A stretch of 58,403 nt of DNA from an uncultured Hyphomicrobiales bacterium (GTDB lineage: Bacteria; Pseudomonadota; Alphaproteobacteria; Rhizobiales; Hyphomicrobiaceae), in assembly GCA_902826255.1 (NCBI GenBank), contig CADEEC010000003.1, forward strand, positions 1 through 58,403, read 5' to 3'. The position numbers and the translations under genes were made by a program. The notes beneath the pieces are model-generated. The model searched no databases. It had not been told where the DNA came from and saw nothing but the letters and a program-made list of their open reading frames with translations. Positions 24,703 to 33,679 of this stretch are shown piece by piece (the first letter of the stretch is position 1; the number at the start of each line of letters is the position of its first letter).

Positions 24703-25434
24703 TCAGCCTTGCTGTCGCTTGCCGGCAAGCCCCTGCAGGAACGCCTGCGTGCGATCCCGGACAAGCCCTGCCGCCGCGGCATCGAACATCGGTCGGTGCG
24801 GATTGCAAAACGAGTGCCCCGCGCCGGCATAGCGGTGGATGGTGATGTTCGGGTTGCCCTTCATCGCCGCATCGACAGCCTTGATCTCCTCCAGCGGCAC
24901 GTGCTCGTCGGCGAGGCCGTAGTGAAGCTGCGCCGGTTTTTGCAAGGTCGCGAGCGCCTCGCCCATTTTCGAGATGCCGAGGCCGTAGTAGCTGATGGCG
25001 CCTGCAACATCGGTGTCAGGTAGAGCCAGCATCGCCAGCCGGCCGCCGATGCAATGGCCGAGCGCGGCCACCGTCGTGCAGCCTGTCAGTTGCCTCAGCG
25101 CGCGCGCCGCCACACCGATATCGCCAACGGCGGCAACGAAATCCATAGACTGCAGTCGGTCGAAGGCCTGTTGGCGCTCCGGGCCCTCGTAGGACAGGAG
25201 CTGCGGGTTCGGCGCCCGCCAGAACATGTTCGGCACCAGGGTCGCGTAGCCCAGGGCGGCAAAATCCTCGGCGCCCTCGAGCATTGCCGGCGACAGCCCG
25301 AACATTTCCGGAAGCAGCACGATGCCGACGCTGCCGCTGCCCGCCGGTTCAGCGAGATAGGCATTGAACGAGCCGGATTGGCCCGCGTCGGTGGCGATCA
25401 CCAGCGAGCGGGTCTTGACCTGGGCTGAAGACAT
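24703..25434 (-). CDS. Dienelactone hydrolase family protein
   Basis: A 243-residue alpha/beta hydrolase. The triad of the family is complete: Cys nucleophile C128 (GHCIGG), Asp D176 (GLADEHVP) and His H207 (GAGHSFCN), with the partner Glu E43 (LLPEMFGL). It hydrolyses dienelactones or related cyclic esters in aromatic breakdown, in the cytoplasm. The ATG at 25434 gives the normal family N-terminus. An ATTTCGAATT site overlaps this start. It is divergent from the dihydroorotase-like gene at 25656. There is a 153-base gap to the amidohydrolase downstream on the same strand, which carries operator D. Confidence 0.9.
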   Translation of the reverse strand: MSSAQVKTRSLVIATDAGQSGSFNAYLAEPAGSGSVGIVLLPEMFGLSPAMLEGAEDFAALGYATLVPNMFWRAPNPQLLSYEGPERQQAFDRLQSMDFVAAVGDIGVAARALRQLTGCTTVAALGHCIGGRLAMLALPDTDVAGAISYYGLGISKMGEALATLQKPAQLHYGLADEHVPLEEIKAVDAAMKGNPNITIHRYAGAGHSFCNPHRPMFDAAAAGLVRDRTQAFLQGLAGKRQQG

Positions 25435-25442
25435 TTCGAATT
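25433..25442. promoter_or_regulatory. Candidate operator E (ATTTCGAATT)
   Basis: Related to the palindrome at 11601 with one change. It overlaps the start codon of the dienelactone hydrolase gene, a position where a bound repressor would block expression. It is weaker evidence than the other sites because it is partly coding. Confidence 0.35.
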
Positions 25443-25516
25443 TTTCCGTTATTACGATGATTTCCACCATTATGCAGATTGTGCCCGCGAGGCCTAGCGC
25501 GCCATAAGCGCCTATC

Positions 25517-25526
25517 CGAAATTTCG
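25517..25526. promoter_or_regulatory. Perfect palindrome CGAAATTTCG in a divergent promoter region
   Basis: A 10-bp perfect palindrome in the 221-base gap between the divergent dienelactone hydrolase and dihydroorotase-like genes. It contains the same half-sites (TTTCG and CGAAA) as the other candidate operators but in the opposite arrangement. It could be a second operator or a coincidence. Confidence 0.35.
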
Positions 25527-25655
25527 CCGTTCGCCGAACCGCGCACGTTCGTCTCGCGGACCGTCGTTGCGGCCGGAGAATTGTGGCATCATTTTACGCG
25601 CAGGCCGGAACCAGGATGCCGGCGGCCGGCGAACATCGCGACGGGAGCACAAGAC

Positions 25656-26807
25656 ATGGCCTTCGACCTCATCCTCCGCAACGGCCGTGTCGTCGATCCC
25701 TCGCAGCAGCTCGATGCGGTGTGCGACGTTGCCTTCTCCGGCGGCAAGGTCGCGCGCGTCGGGCCCAGGCTGGAGGCCGGCCAGGGCACAGCGGTGCGCG
25801 ACGTGTCCGGCTTCATCGTCACACCGGGCCTCATCGACCTGCATACGCACGTCTACTGGGGTGGCACCTCGCTCGGCATCGACGCCGAACACTTCTGCCG
25901 CATTTCGGGCGTGACGACCTCGGTCGACACCGGCAGCGCCGGCCCCGGCAATTTTGCCGGCTTCCGCAAGCACGTGATCGAGCCGTCGCAGGTGCGCATC
26001 CTCGCCTACCTGCACGTCTCGCACGCCGGCATCTATGCCTTCTCGCGGCGCGCCATGGTCGGCGAGAGCGAGGAGCTGCGCTTGATGGACCCGATCAGCG
26101 CGGTGGAAGTTGCCAACGCCAACCGCGACGTCATCGTCGGCATCAAGGTGCGCGTCGGCCGTCTCGCCTCGGGCACCTCCGGCATCGTGCCGCTCGACAT
26201 CGCCTTGCAGGCCGCCGAGGAAGCCGGCTTGCCGGTGATGGCGCACATAGACTTCCCGCCCCCGAGCTATGAGGAGGTCATCGATCGCCTGCGGCCCGGC
26301 GACGTGCTCACGCATGCCTTCCGCCCGTTCCCGAACTCGCCGGCGACGGTGCAGGGCACCGTCAAGCAGGCGGTGCTCGACGCGCGCAAGCGCGGCGTGC
26401 TGTTCGACATCGGCCACGGCATGGCGTCGTTCGCGTTCAAGACCGCGCGTGCCATGCTCGCCAACGGCTTCCTGCCCGATACCATCTCCTCGGACGTGCA
26501 TGCGCTGTGCATCGACGGGCCTGCCTTCGACCAGGTGACGACCATGTCGAAGCTATTGTGTGTCGGCATGCCGCTGAACGAGGTGATCGCCGCGTCCACG
26601 GTCAACGCGGCAATGGCCCTGCGCCGGCCCGAGCTCGGCAGTCTGAAGCCCGGCAGCGCCGGCGATGCCTCGGTGCTTTCCATCAAGGAGGGCCGGTTCG
26701 ATTACACGGATGCCGTCGGTGAAGTGATGACCGGCGATCGCAAGATCCACGCTGAGGGCGTCGTGGTCGGCGGCCGCTGGTGGCATCCGCAGCCCGTCGG
26801 GGCCTAG
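25656..26807 (+). CDS. Amidohydrolase/deacetylase, dihydroorotase-like
   Basis: A 383-residue member of the dihydroorotase-like amidohydrolases. A complete binuclear site is seen: HxH in DLHTHVYWG, carboxylated Lys in VGIKVRVG, His in MAHIDFP, His in LTHAFRP and Asp in ISSDVHALC. It opens a cyclic amide or removes an acyl group; the exact substrate is unknown. GGGAG lies nine bases before the ATG at 25656. Its 3' end overlaps the convergent J-domain gene by four bases. It is one of six amidohydrolase-superfamily genes between 4.4 and 26.8 kb. Confidence 0.88.
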   Translation: MAFDLILRNGRVVDPSQQLDAVCDVAFSGGKVARVGPRLEAGQGTAVRDVSGFIVTPGLIDLHTHVYWGGTSLGIDAEHFCRISGVTTSVDTGSAGPGNFAGFRKHVIEPSQVRILAYLHVSHAGIYAFSRRAMVGESEELRLMDPISAVEVANANRDVIVGIKVRVGRLASGTSGIVPLDIALQAAEEAGLPVMAHIDFPPPSYEEVIDRLRPGDVLTHAFRPFPNSPATVQGTVKQAVLDARKRGVLFDIGHGMASFAFKTARAMLANGFLPDTISSDVHALCIDGPAFDQVTTMSKLLCVGMPLNEVIAASTVNAAMALRRPELGSLKPGSAGDASVLSIKEGRFDYTDAVGEVMTGDRKIHAEGVVVGGRWWHPQPVGA

Positions 26808-27343
26808 ACGGCCGGCGTGCTTTGTTCGCCGCTGGCTGCAGTTCTGAAAGTTGATTCGAGTACGGCGTACGCGGCATTGATGCGGCGCACCTGGCGGTCC
26901 ATGTAGTCCATCACCTCATCCGGCAGGTTTGCGCCAGCCACGCGATCCGGGTGGTAGGTCTTCGCAAGCCTGAGATACGCTTCCCGGATTGCATGCCACG
27001 GTACGCCGGCGCTCACGCCGAGAATGTAGTAGGGATCGTCGCATTCCGGGCCTTTGCGCCGGTCGCAGAGTTGGATTGGCCTGGGGATGTCGATTTCAGC
27101 AAGGCTTTGGATGTGGGCTTTGCTTATGTAGCGCGCGCGTTCCTCTCCGAACGGAGTGAACTCGAGAAAACCGCCGCTCCCGGCAAGCGTCTCCCCGAGC
27201 GACCGGCCGGAGACGATCCACAGACGACCTTTTTGCAAGGCGCCGTCGGCGAAGCCGATTTCAACCGGCAACGGCCTTCTCTCCGGGATGTGTTCGCCGC
27301 GCACGCTCGAAGGCTCCGACAACGTTGGCAAAGATACGCACAT
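26804..27343 (-). CDS. Small J-domain (DnaJ-like) protein with an unassigned N-terminal region
   Basis: A 179-residue protein. The last 70 or so residues form a J domain with the HPD tripeptide (LRLAKTYHPDRVAG) preceded by DDPYYILGV and followed by a predicted helix INAAYAVLE, so it should stimulate an Hsp70 ATPase. The first 100 residues, including PVEIGFADGALQKGRLWIV, have no family that I recognise, and there is no Gly/Phe region or zinc-finger domain. The ATG at 27343 is the most reasonable start; the longer in-frame extension is rich in Arg, Cys and Ser and looks non-coding. It is divergent from the peptide-binding protein gene and is not an obvious part of the catabolic set. Confidence 0.8.
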   Translation of the reverse strand: MCVSLPTLSEPSSVRGEHIPERRPLPVEIGFADGALQKGRLWIVSGRSLGETLAGSGGFLEFTPFGEERARYISKAHIQSLAEIDIPRPIQLCDRRKGPECDDPYYILGVSAGVPWHAIREAYLRLAKTYHPDRVAGANLPDEVMDYMDRQVRRINAAYAVLESTFRTAASGEQSTPAV

Positions 27344-27562
27344 CGGAGTGCTGGCGCACCTGCCGCTTTCGACAGGGAGGCGGACGCAACGACATTGGCC
27401 CGATAACCTTGCGCTCAGGCTGCATGGTGCACTGCGGGTTCTGTGTGTGTGCGGGTCGCCCAAAATTGCGGCTGGCCGCGAGGGTGCACACTCTTTAACA
27501 TGCCAGTACCGCAGCCCTCGGGCGCGCGGAGTTTTTCGTCGCATACGAGAAGGATATTACTG

Positions 27563-29161
27563 ATGACAACGGCCAAGTTTCGGGGGCTGCTCAGCGCGCT
27601 CCTGGTGGCAGCCGCTTTCGGCAGCAGCGCTTTGCTGCCAGCACCTGCCGCAGCGCAGCAAAAGACATTGAAGTTCGTGCCCGAGGCCGACCTCAGGAGC
27701 CTCGATCCGATCTGGACCACGGCCTACATCACCCGCAACCACGGCTACATGGTGTACGACACGCTCTTCTCGGTGAACGAGAAGTTCGAGCCGCAGCCGC
27801 AAATGCTCGAAAAATACGAGAAGAGTGCGGATGGCCTCACCTACACCTTCACGCTTCGCGACGGCCTTAAATTCCATGACGGCCAGCCGGTCCGCTCCGC
27901 TGATGCCATCGCCTCCATCCAGCGTTGGGCCAAGCGCGATCCCTTCGGCCAGAAGCTGGACGAAGCGACCGAGGGCTGGACGGCGACCAACGACAAGGTC
28001 TTCGTCCTCAAGCTGAAGCGGCCGTTCGCGCTGACCATCGATGCGCTGTCCAAGCCGTCCTCCAACGTGCCCTTCATCATGCCCGAGCGGCTGGCGAAGA
28101 CGGATCCCTTCCAGCAGGTCACCGACGCCACCGGCTCGGGCCCCTTCAAGTTCGTGAAGGACGAATGGGTGCCCGGCAACAAGGTGGTCTACGTCAAGAA
28201 CACCGACTACGTGGCGCGCAAGGAGCCGTCGTCCTGGGCGTCCGGCGGCAAGGTGGTGAAGGTCGACCGCGTCGAATGGATCTACATCCCTGATTCAGCC
28301 ACGGCGGCGGCCGCGCTCAACAGCGGCGAGGTTGACTGGTGGCAGCAGGTTCCGCCCGATCTCGTGCCCCTGCTCAGCAAGAACAAGGACATCAAGATCG
28401 AGAACACCGACCCGCTCGGTGCCATGGGCATCATCCGCTTCAACCACCTGCAAGTGCCCTTCAACAACGAGAAGCTGCGCCAGGCGGTTCTGTCGGTGGT
28501 GAACCAGGAAGACTACATGCTGGGCATCGCCGGCGATCCCAAGAACGGCAAGCTGTGCCCGTCGTTCTTCACCTGCGGCTCGCCGATGTCGAGCACGGTC
28601 GGTTCGGAGGTTCTGTCCGGCAAGCGCGACTTCGAGAAGGCCAAGGCCCTCGTCAAGGAGTCGGGCTACAAGGGCGAGAAGGTCATCGTCATCTCGGCGA
28701 CCGACCAGCCCATCGTGCACAGCCAGGGCCTGATCACCACCGAGCTGCTGCGCAAGCTCGGCCTCAACGTCGAGCTGCAGGCCAGCGACTGGGGAACCCT
28801 GATCACCCGGCGCTCGTCCAAGGAGCCGGTCGAGAAGGGCGGCTGGAGCATCTTCCACACCTGGTGGGTTGGTCCGGACGTCGCCACGCCGGCCACCAAC
28901 GCGCCCATGCGCGGCAACGGCGACAAGGGCTGGTTTGGCTGGTCGACCGACGCCAAGCTCGAGGAGCTGCGTGACGCCTGGTTCAACTCCAAGTCGGAGG
29001 AGGAGCAGAAGAAGTACGCGGCCGAGATGCAGAAGCGCGGCTGGGTGGTCGTGCCGTTCGTGCCGACCGCGCAGTTCATCGTGCCGACTGCCTACCGGTC
29101 GAACATCTCGGGAATACTGATCTCTCCGATCGCCTTCCTCTGGAATGTCGAGAAGAAATAG
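27563..29161 (+). CDS. Peptide/opine ABC transporter substrate-binding protein (family 5)
   Basis: A 532-residue periplasmic binding protein of the DdpA/OppA family. The Sec signal peptide (residues 1-33) has a hydrophobic core LLSALLVAAAFG and a likely cleavage at AAAQ. The mature start TLKFVPEADLRSLDPIWTT and the later YTFTLRDGLKFHDGQPV segment are typical. AAGGAT lies eight bases before the ATG at 27563. It is the first gene of a binding protein, two-permease, two-ATPase operon. These transporters carry oligopeptides, opines or other larger solutes. The gap to the next gene holds a palindromic repeat element. Confidence 0.92.
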   Translation: MTTAKFRGLLSALLVAAAFGSSALLPAPAAAQQKTLKFVPEADLRSLDPIWTTAYITRNHGYMVYDTLFSVNEKFEPQPQMLEKYEKSADGLTYTFTLRDGLKFHDGQPVRSADAIASIQRWAKRDPFGQKLDEATEGWTATNDKVFVLKLKRPFALTIDALSKPSSNVPFIMPERLAKTDPFQQVTDATGSGPFKFVKDEWVPGNKVVYVKNTDYVARKEPSSWASGGKVVKVDRVEWIYIPDSATAAAALNSGEVDWWQQVPPDLVPLLSKNKDIKIENTDPLGAMGIIRFNHLQVPFNNEKLRQAVLSVVNQEDYMLGIAGDPKNGKLCPSFFTCGSPMSSTVGSEVLSGKRDFEKAKALVKESGYKGEKVIVISATDQPIVHSQGLITTELLRKLGLNVELQASDWGTLITRRSSKEPVEKGGWSIFHTWWVGPDVATPATNAPMRGNGDKGWFGWSTDAKLEELRDAWFNSKSEEEQKKYAAEMQKRGWVVVPFVPTAQFIVPTAYRSNISGILISPIAFLWNVEKK

Positions 29162-29170
29162 CCACTCGCT

Positions 29171-29260
29171 GTCATCCTCGGGCTTGGCCCGAGGATCCAG
29201 CCCTCCACAGGCTTCGGAGCAAGCGGTGGGATGGATGGTCGGGACAAGCCCGACCATGAC
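29171..29260. repeat. Dispersed intergenic palindromic repeat element (two hairpins, GTCAT...ATGAC ends)
   Basis: A 90-base element fills most of the gap between the binding-protein and first permease genes. Its ends are inverted (GTCAT at 29171-29175, ATGAC at 29256-29260). It holds one hairpin with arms ATCCTCGGGC/GCCCGAGGAT (29174-29183, 29187-29196) and a second with arms ATGGTCGGG/CCCGACCAT (29235-29243, 29249-29257). This structure and wording match the interspersed repeats found in many copies in Hyphomicrobiales genomes. In this operon it could act as a processing or partial-termination signal. Confidence 0.8.
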
Positions 29261-29296
29261 AACCCGGATACCAAGCGAGAGAGCGGCAACGCCGGG

Positions 29297-30238
29297 ATGC
29301 TGAGCTATTTCATCCGACGCGTGCTTGCGACCATCCCGGTCATCGGGATGGTCGCATTCTTCGTGTTCTCCCTTCTCTATCTCACGCCGGGCGATCCGGC
29401 CGCCGTGATCGCCGGCGACATCGCCACCAACGAGGACATCGAGCGCATCCGCAACAAGCTCGGCCTCGACCAGCCCTTCCTCACCCGCTTCGGCACTTGG
29501 GCCTGGGGCGTGCTGCAGGGCGATCTCGGCATCTCCATCTTCACCAACCTGCCCGTGACGCAGCTCATCGGCCAGCGCATCGAGCCCACGCTCTCGCTGG
29601 CGCTCTGCACTCTCATCGTCTCGGTGCTGGTGGCAGTTCCGCTCGGCGTCATCGGCGCCTGGAAAGTCGGCAAGTTCGTTGACCGGCTGGTGATGCTGTT
29701 CTCGGTGCTGGGCTTCTCGATTCCGGTGTTCGTGTTCGCCTACATCCTGATCTACGTGTTCGCGATCCAGCTCGATTGGCTGCCCGTGCAGGGCTACGTG
29801 CCGTTCCGCGAGGGATTCTGGCTGTGGCTGCGCCAGCTCATTCTGCCCTCCATCGCGCTCGGCACCATCTACATCGCGCTGATCGCGCGCATCACGCGCG
29901 CCACCATGCTCGACGTGCTGGCGCAGGACTACGTGCGCACCGCCCACGCCAAGGGTCTCGCGCCCAATGCTGTCCTGATGCAGCACGCGCTGAAGAACGC
30001 CGCGGTGCCCATCGTCACCATCATCGGCATCGGTATCGCTCTGCTCATCTCCGGTGTGGTGGTCACCGAGAGCGTGTTCGCGATCCCCGGCATCGGGCGC
30101 CTCACCGTCGACGCCATCCTGCGCCGTGATTACCCGGTCATCCAGGGCGTGATCCTGCTGTTCTCGGTCCTCTACGTCGTCGTCAATTTGCTGGTCGATC
30201 TGTCCTACCGGCTGTTCGACCCGAGGATTCAGTACTGA
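29297..30238 (+). CDS. Peptide/opine ABC transporter permease (DppB-like)
   Basis: A 313-residue inner-membrane permease with six hydrophobic segments. The N-terminus [19 protein letters not shown] and the loop [25 protein letters not shown], split by the EAA-type ATPase-contact helix, are typical of DppB/OppB. The ATG at 29297 is preferred over upstream in-frame starts because those lie inside the repeat element. Its stop overlaps the start of the next permease gene (TGATG). Confidence 0.93.
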   Translation: MLSYFIRRVLATIPVIGMVAFFVFSLLYLTPGDPAAVIAGDIATNEDIERIRNKLGLDQPFLTRFGTWAWGVLQGDLGISIFTNLPVTQLIGQRIEPTLSLALCTLIVSVLVAVPLGVIGAWKVGKFVDRLVMLFSVLGFSIPVFVFAYILIYVFAIQLDWLPVQGYVPFREGFWLWLRQLILPSIALGTIYIALIARITRATMLDVLAQDYVRTAHAKGLAPNAVLMQHALKNAAVPIVTIIGIGIALLISGVVVTESVFAIPGIGRLTVDAILRRDYPVIQGVILLFSVLYVVVNLLVDLSYRLFDPRIQY

Positions 30239-31128
30239 TGGCCGTCACCACCGACAGCCTCGACAGTGCGGCTCCCGCCAGCCGGTCCCCCACCTGGACC
30301 CGCATCAAGGACGCCCTGCGGCGGCACCCGACCGCCATCATCGGCGCCGTCGTCCTCGTCCTGCTAATCCTGATGGCGGCCCTTGCGCCTTTCCTGTGGA
30401 CCGTCGACCCGCAGGCGATCTCGCCGGCGCGGCGGCTGCGCCATCCTTCCGAGACCTACTGGTTCGGCACCGACATGCTCGGCCGCGACGTCTACAGCCG
30501 CGTCGTCTACGGCGCGCGCGTCTCCCTCACCGTCGGCATCTTCGTCGCGCTGTTTGCAACCCTGATCGGCCTGTTCCTCGGCCTCGTCACCGGATACCTG
30601 CGCTGGCTCGACGGCATCATCATGCGTATCATGGACGGGTTGATGTCCATCCCCGGCGTGCTGCTCGCCATCGCGCTGATGGCCCTCACCAAGGCGAGCC
30701 TCGAGAACGTCATCATCGCCATCACCGTCACCGAGGTGCCGCGCGTGGTGCGCCTCATCCGCAGCCTGGTGCTGACCTTGCGCGAGCAGCCCTACGTCGA
30801 GGCCGCCATCGCCGCCGGCACGCGCACGCCCAAGATCCTCATCCGCCACATCCTGCCCAACACGGTGGCGCCGCTGCTGGTGCAGGCCACCTACATCTGC
30901 GCCTCCGCCATGCTGACCGAGGCGATCCTGTCGTTCCTCGGCGCCGGCACCCCGCCCAACATCCCGAGCTGGGGCAACATCATGGCCGAGGGCCGCTCGC
31001 TGTTTCAGATCGCCACCTACCTGATCTTCTTCCCCGGCATCTTCCTCTCGCTTGCGGTGCTGTCGGTGAACATGCTCGGCGACGGCCTGCGCGACGCACT
31101 CGACCCGCGCCTTGCGCGCAACATGTGA
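30238..31128 (+). CDS. Peptide/opine ABC transporter permease (DppC-like)
   Basis: A 296-residue inner-membrane permease. After a hydrophilic N-terminus and a first membrane segment near residues 35-55, the periplasmic segment [20 protein letters not shown] is the hallmark of DppC/OppC. The coupling helix region [22 protein letters not shown] follows. It pairs with the permease encoded just upstream and precedes the two ATPase genes. Confidence 0.93.
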   Translation: MAVTTDSLDSAAPASRSPTWTRIKDALRRHPTAIIGAVVLVLLILMAALAPFLWTVDPQAISPARRLRHPSETYWFGTDMLGRDVYSRVVYGARVSLTVGIFVALFATLIGLFLGLVTGYLRWLDGIIMRIMDGLMSIPGVLLAIALMALTKASLENVIIAITVTEVPRVVRLIRSLVLTLREQPYVEAAIAAGTRTPKILIRHILPNTVAPLLVQATYICASAMLTEAILSFLGAGTPPNIPSWGNIMAEGRSLFQIATYLIFFPGIFLSLAVLSVNMLGDGLRDALDPRLARNM

Positions 31129-31139
31129 GCGGGAGCGCG

Positions 31140-32147
31140 ATGCTGACCAACGCCCTGCTCGAGATCGACGGCCTGAAGACGCATTTCTTCACGCGCGACG
31201 GCATCGTCCGCGCCGTCGACGGCGTCTCCTTCTCCGTTGCTCCCGGCGAGACGCTGGCGGTTGTCGGCGAGTCCGGCTGCGGCAAGAGCGTCACCTCGCT
31301 CTCCATCATGCGCCTCGTCGCCTCGCCGCCCGGACGCATCGTGGGCGGCAGCATCCGTTTCCAGGGCAAGGACCTGCTCACGCTGTCGGAGCGCGAGATG
31401 CGCTCCATCCGCGGCAACGACATCTCCATGATCTTCCAGGAGCCGATGACGTCGCTCAACCCGGTCCTCTCCATTGGCCGGCAGATCACCGAGACGCTGA
31501 CCCTGCACCAGGGCCTCGACCGCGCGGCTGCCGATGCACGCGCCATCGAGATGCTGCGCCTCGTCGGCATTCCGGAGCCCGCACAGCGCCTCAAGCAATA
31601 TCCGCACGAGCTGTCAGGCGGCATGCGTCAGCGCGTGATGATCGCGATGGCGCTGGCCTGCGATCCCAAGCTCCTGATCGCCGACGAGCCCACCACCGCG
31701 CTCGACGTCACCGTGCAGGCGCAGATCCTCGACATCATGCGCCAGCTCAAGGCCAAGACCGGCGCCGCCATCATCCTCATCACCCACAGCCTCGGCGTGG
31801 TCGCGGAGATGGCCCAGCGCATCGTCGTCATGTACGGCGGCCGCAAGGTCGAGGAGGCGCCCGTGGGCCCGCTGTTTGCGCGGCCGCGCCATCCCTACAC
31901 GCAGGCCCTGCTCGGCTCCGTGCCGCGCCTCGGCTCGTCGCTTGCCGAAGGCAGCGAGCAGCGCCTCGCGGAAATCCCCGGCGTCGTGCCGTCGCTGAAG
32001 GAGGCCATCCCCGGCTGCATCTTCGCGCCGCGCTGCCCGCACGCCACCGACCACTGCCGCAGCGCCTACCCGCCGCTGGAGGAGAAGACACCCGGCCACT
32101 GGGTCGCGTGCTGGGAAGCCGATCGCCTGGCGGGGATCTCGCCATGA
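31140..32147 (+). CDS. Peptide/opine ABC transporter ATP-binding protein (DppD-like)
   Basis: A 335-residue ATPase. Walker A is [12 protein letters not shown], signature [15 protein letters not shown], Walker [13 protein letters not shown]. The C-terminal oligopeptide-transporter domain carries the Cys motif in [12 protein letters not shown] that often binds an iron-sulfur cluster in DppD proteins. The ATG at 31140 follows a GGGAG, and the stop overlaps the next gene by four bases (ATGA). Confidence 0.93.
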   Translation: MLTNALLEIDGLKTHFFTRDGIVRAVDGVSFSVAPGETLAVVGESGCGKSVTSLSIMRLVASPPGRIVGGSIRFQGKDLLTLSEREMRSIRGNDISMIFQEPMTSLNPVLSIGRQITETLTLHQGLDRAAADARAIEMLRLVGIPEPAQRLKQYPHELSGGMRQRVMIAMALACDPKLLIADEPTTALDVTVQAQILDIMRQLKAKTGAAIILITHSLGVVAEMAQRIVVMYGGRKVEEAPVGPLFARPRHPYTQALLGSVPRLGSSLAEGSEQRLAEIPGVVPSLKEAIPGCIFAPRCPHATDHCRSAYPPLEEKTPGHWVACWEADRLAGISP

Positions 32148-33115
32148 GCGCAACCACGCCCGTCCTGGAGGTCAAGAACCTCAAGAAGCATTTCCCGGTG
32201 CGCAAGGGGCTGTTCAGCCGCCTCGCCGCCAAGGTCTATGCCGTCGACGGCGTCTCGTTCGATATCAAGGCCGGCGAGACGCTGGGCCTTGTCGGCGAAT
32301 CCGGCTGCGGCAAGTCCACCGCCGGCAAGCTCATTCTCAAGCTGATCGAGCCCACCGAAGGCCAAATCAGCCTCGATGGCGCGCGTATCGAGCGGCTGTC
32401 GCGCGGCGACATGCGCAAGCACCGCCGGGATTTGCAGGTGGTGTTCCAGGACCCCTACTCCTCGCTCAATCCGCGCATGCGCGCCAAGGACATTGTTGCC
32501 GAGCCGCTGACGAACTTCACGCGCGCCCCGAAGGCGGAGATCGAAGCCCAGGTCGCCACCCTGTTCGAGAAGGTCGGCCTGCGCCGCGATCAGATGGTGC
32601 GCTTCCCGCATGAGTTCTCCGGCGGGCAGCGCCAGCGCCTCGTCATTGCCCGCGCGCTCGCGCTGCGGCCCAAGCTCATCGTCTGCGACGAGGCGGTGTC
32701 CGCGCTGGACGTCTCGGTGCAGGCGCAGGTCATCAACCTGCTGGCCGATCTGCAGCGCGATTTCGGCGTCGCCTACCTGTTCATCGCCCATGATCTGGCC
32801 GTGGTGGAGCACATCTCGCATCGCGTCGCCGTTATGTACCTCGGCCGCATCGTCGAGCTCGCCGACAAGCGGACTTTGTTTGCCAACCCTCAGCACCCCT
32901 ATACGGAGGCGCTGCTGTCGGCCGTCCCGGTGCCCGACCCAACCGTCAAATCCAAGCGCATCATCCTGGAAGGCGATGTGCCGAGCCCGATCCGCCCGCC
33001 GCCAGGCTGTCACTTCCACACGCGCTGTCCCTACGCCGTCGACCGCTGCCGGAGCGAGACGCCCCTGATACGCGAGGTGGCGCCCGGCCACTTCGTCTCC
33101 TGCCATCTGCGCTAA
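32144..33115 (+). CDS. Peptide/opine ABC transporter ATP-binding protein (DppF-like)
   Basis: A 323-residue ATPase. Walker A is [12 protein letters not shown], signature [15 protein letters not shown], Walker [13 protein letters not shown], and the C-terminal domain ends with [12 protein letters not shown]. The N-terminal [21 protein letters not shown] is typical of DppF/OppF. It is the last gene of the transporter operon; the NUDIX gene starts about 120 bases later on the same strand. Confidence 0.93.
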   Translation: MSATTPVLEVKNLKKHFPVRKGLFSRLAAKVYAVDGVSFDIKAGETLGLVGESGCGKSTAGKLILKLIEPTEGQISLDGARIERLSRGDMRKHRRDLQVVFQDPYSSLNPRMRAKDIVAEPLTNFTRAPKAEIEAQVATLFEKVGLRRDQMVRFPHEFSGGQRQRLVIARALALRPKLIVCDEAVSALDVSVQAQVINLLADLQRDFGVAYLFIAHDLAVVEHISHRVAVMYLGRIVELADKRTLFANPQHPYTEALLSAVPVPDPTVKSKRIILEGDVPSPIRPPPGCHFHTRCPYAVDRCRSETPLIREVAPGHFVSCHLR

Positions 33116-33235
33116 TCGGAATCGGCCGCTCCGCCTTACGGCCCCGCAACATTCGGCGGGTGCTGGGCGATTGTTGGCCCGTCATGGCAAATGAACGCTT
33201 GTCACGGACTCGCGACGCAGTGCAGAAATACGCCT

Positions 33236-33679
33236 ATGACGTTGGCCACCATGGATATTGCCCATCAGGTCGCCGCGCTGCCCTGGCGGCGCGAGCCGGA
33301 CGGGTCTGTTCTCGTCCTCCTCGTCACCAGCCTGCAAACCCACCGCTGGATCATTCCCAAGGGCTGGCCGATGCCGGGCCAGCAGGATTTCGCCTCGGCA
33401 GCCCTGGAGGCGCGTGAGGAAGCCGGCGTGGTGGGCAATCCCGTTTCCACCCGCATCGGCACCTTCATGTACGAGAAGCGCCGGACTTCGGGCTCGGTCC
33501 TTGTCGAGGTGTCGGTGTATCCGCTGCAAGTCCGCGAGGAGCTGTCGCACTGGCCGGAGCGCAAGCGCCGGCAACGCGCGTGGTTCACGCTGGCAGACGC
33601 GGCGGCGCTGGTGCAGGAGCCCGAGCTGCAGGAGCTTCTGCTCCGCATCGATCTGCCGTCCGAACTGCAGGCTCAATAG
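33236..33679 (+). CDS. NUDIX hydrolase
   Basis: A 147-residue NUDIX protein. The box G-x5-E-x7-RE-U-x-EE-x-GU is recognisable in GWPMPGQQDFASAALEAREEAGVVG, but the first Glu is Gln and the Arg is Leu, while the metal-binding core Glu residues (EAREEAG) are kept. A small group of alphaproteobacterial diphosphoinositol-polyphosphate-phosphohydrolase-like proteins has a similar WxIPKGWP lead-in (here WIIPKGWP). The start is uncertain (ATG at 33236 or 33251). Its 3' end overlaps the convergent metallo-beta-lactamase-fold gene by seven bases. Confidence 0.85.
   Translation: MTLATMDIAHQVAALPWRREPDGSVLVLLVTSLQTHRWIIPKGWPMPGQQDFASAALEAREEAGVVGNPVSTRIGTFMYEKRRTSGSVLVEVSVYPLQVREELSHWPERKRRQRAWFTLADAAALVQEPELQELLLRIDLPSELQAQ

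Noticed and set aside
28295..29986. A 563-residue minus-strand open frame opposite the peptide-binding protein and permease genes
   Set aside because: Runs through the palindromic repeat and opposite conserved genes; no domain resemblance.
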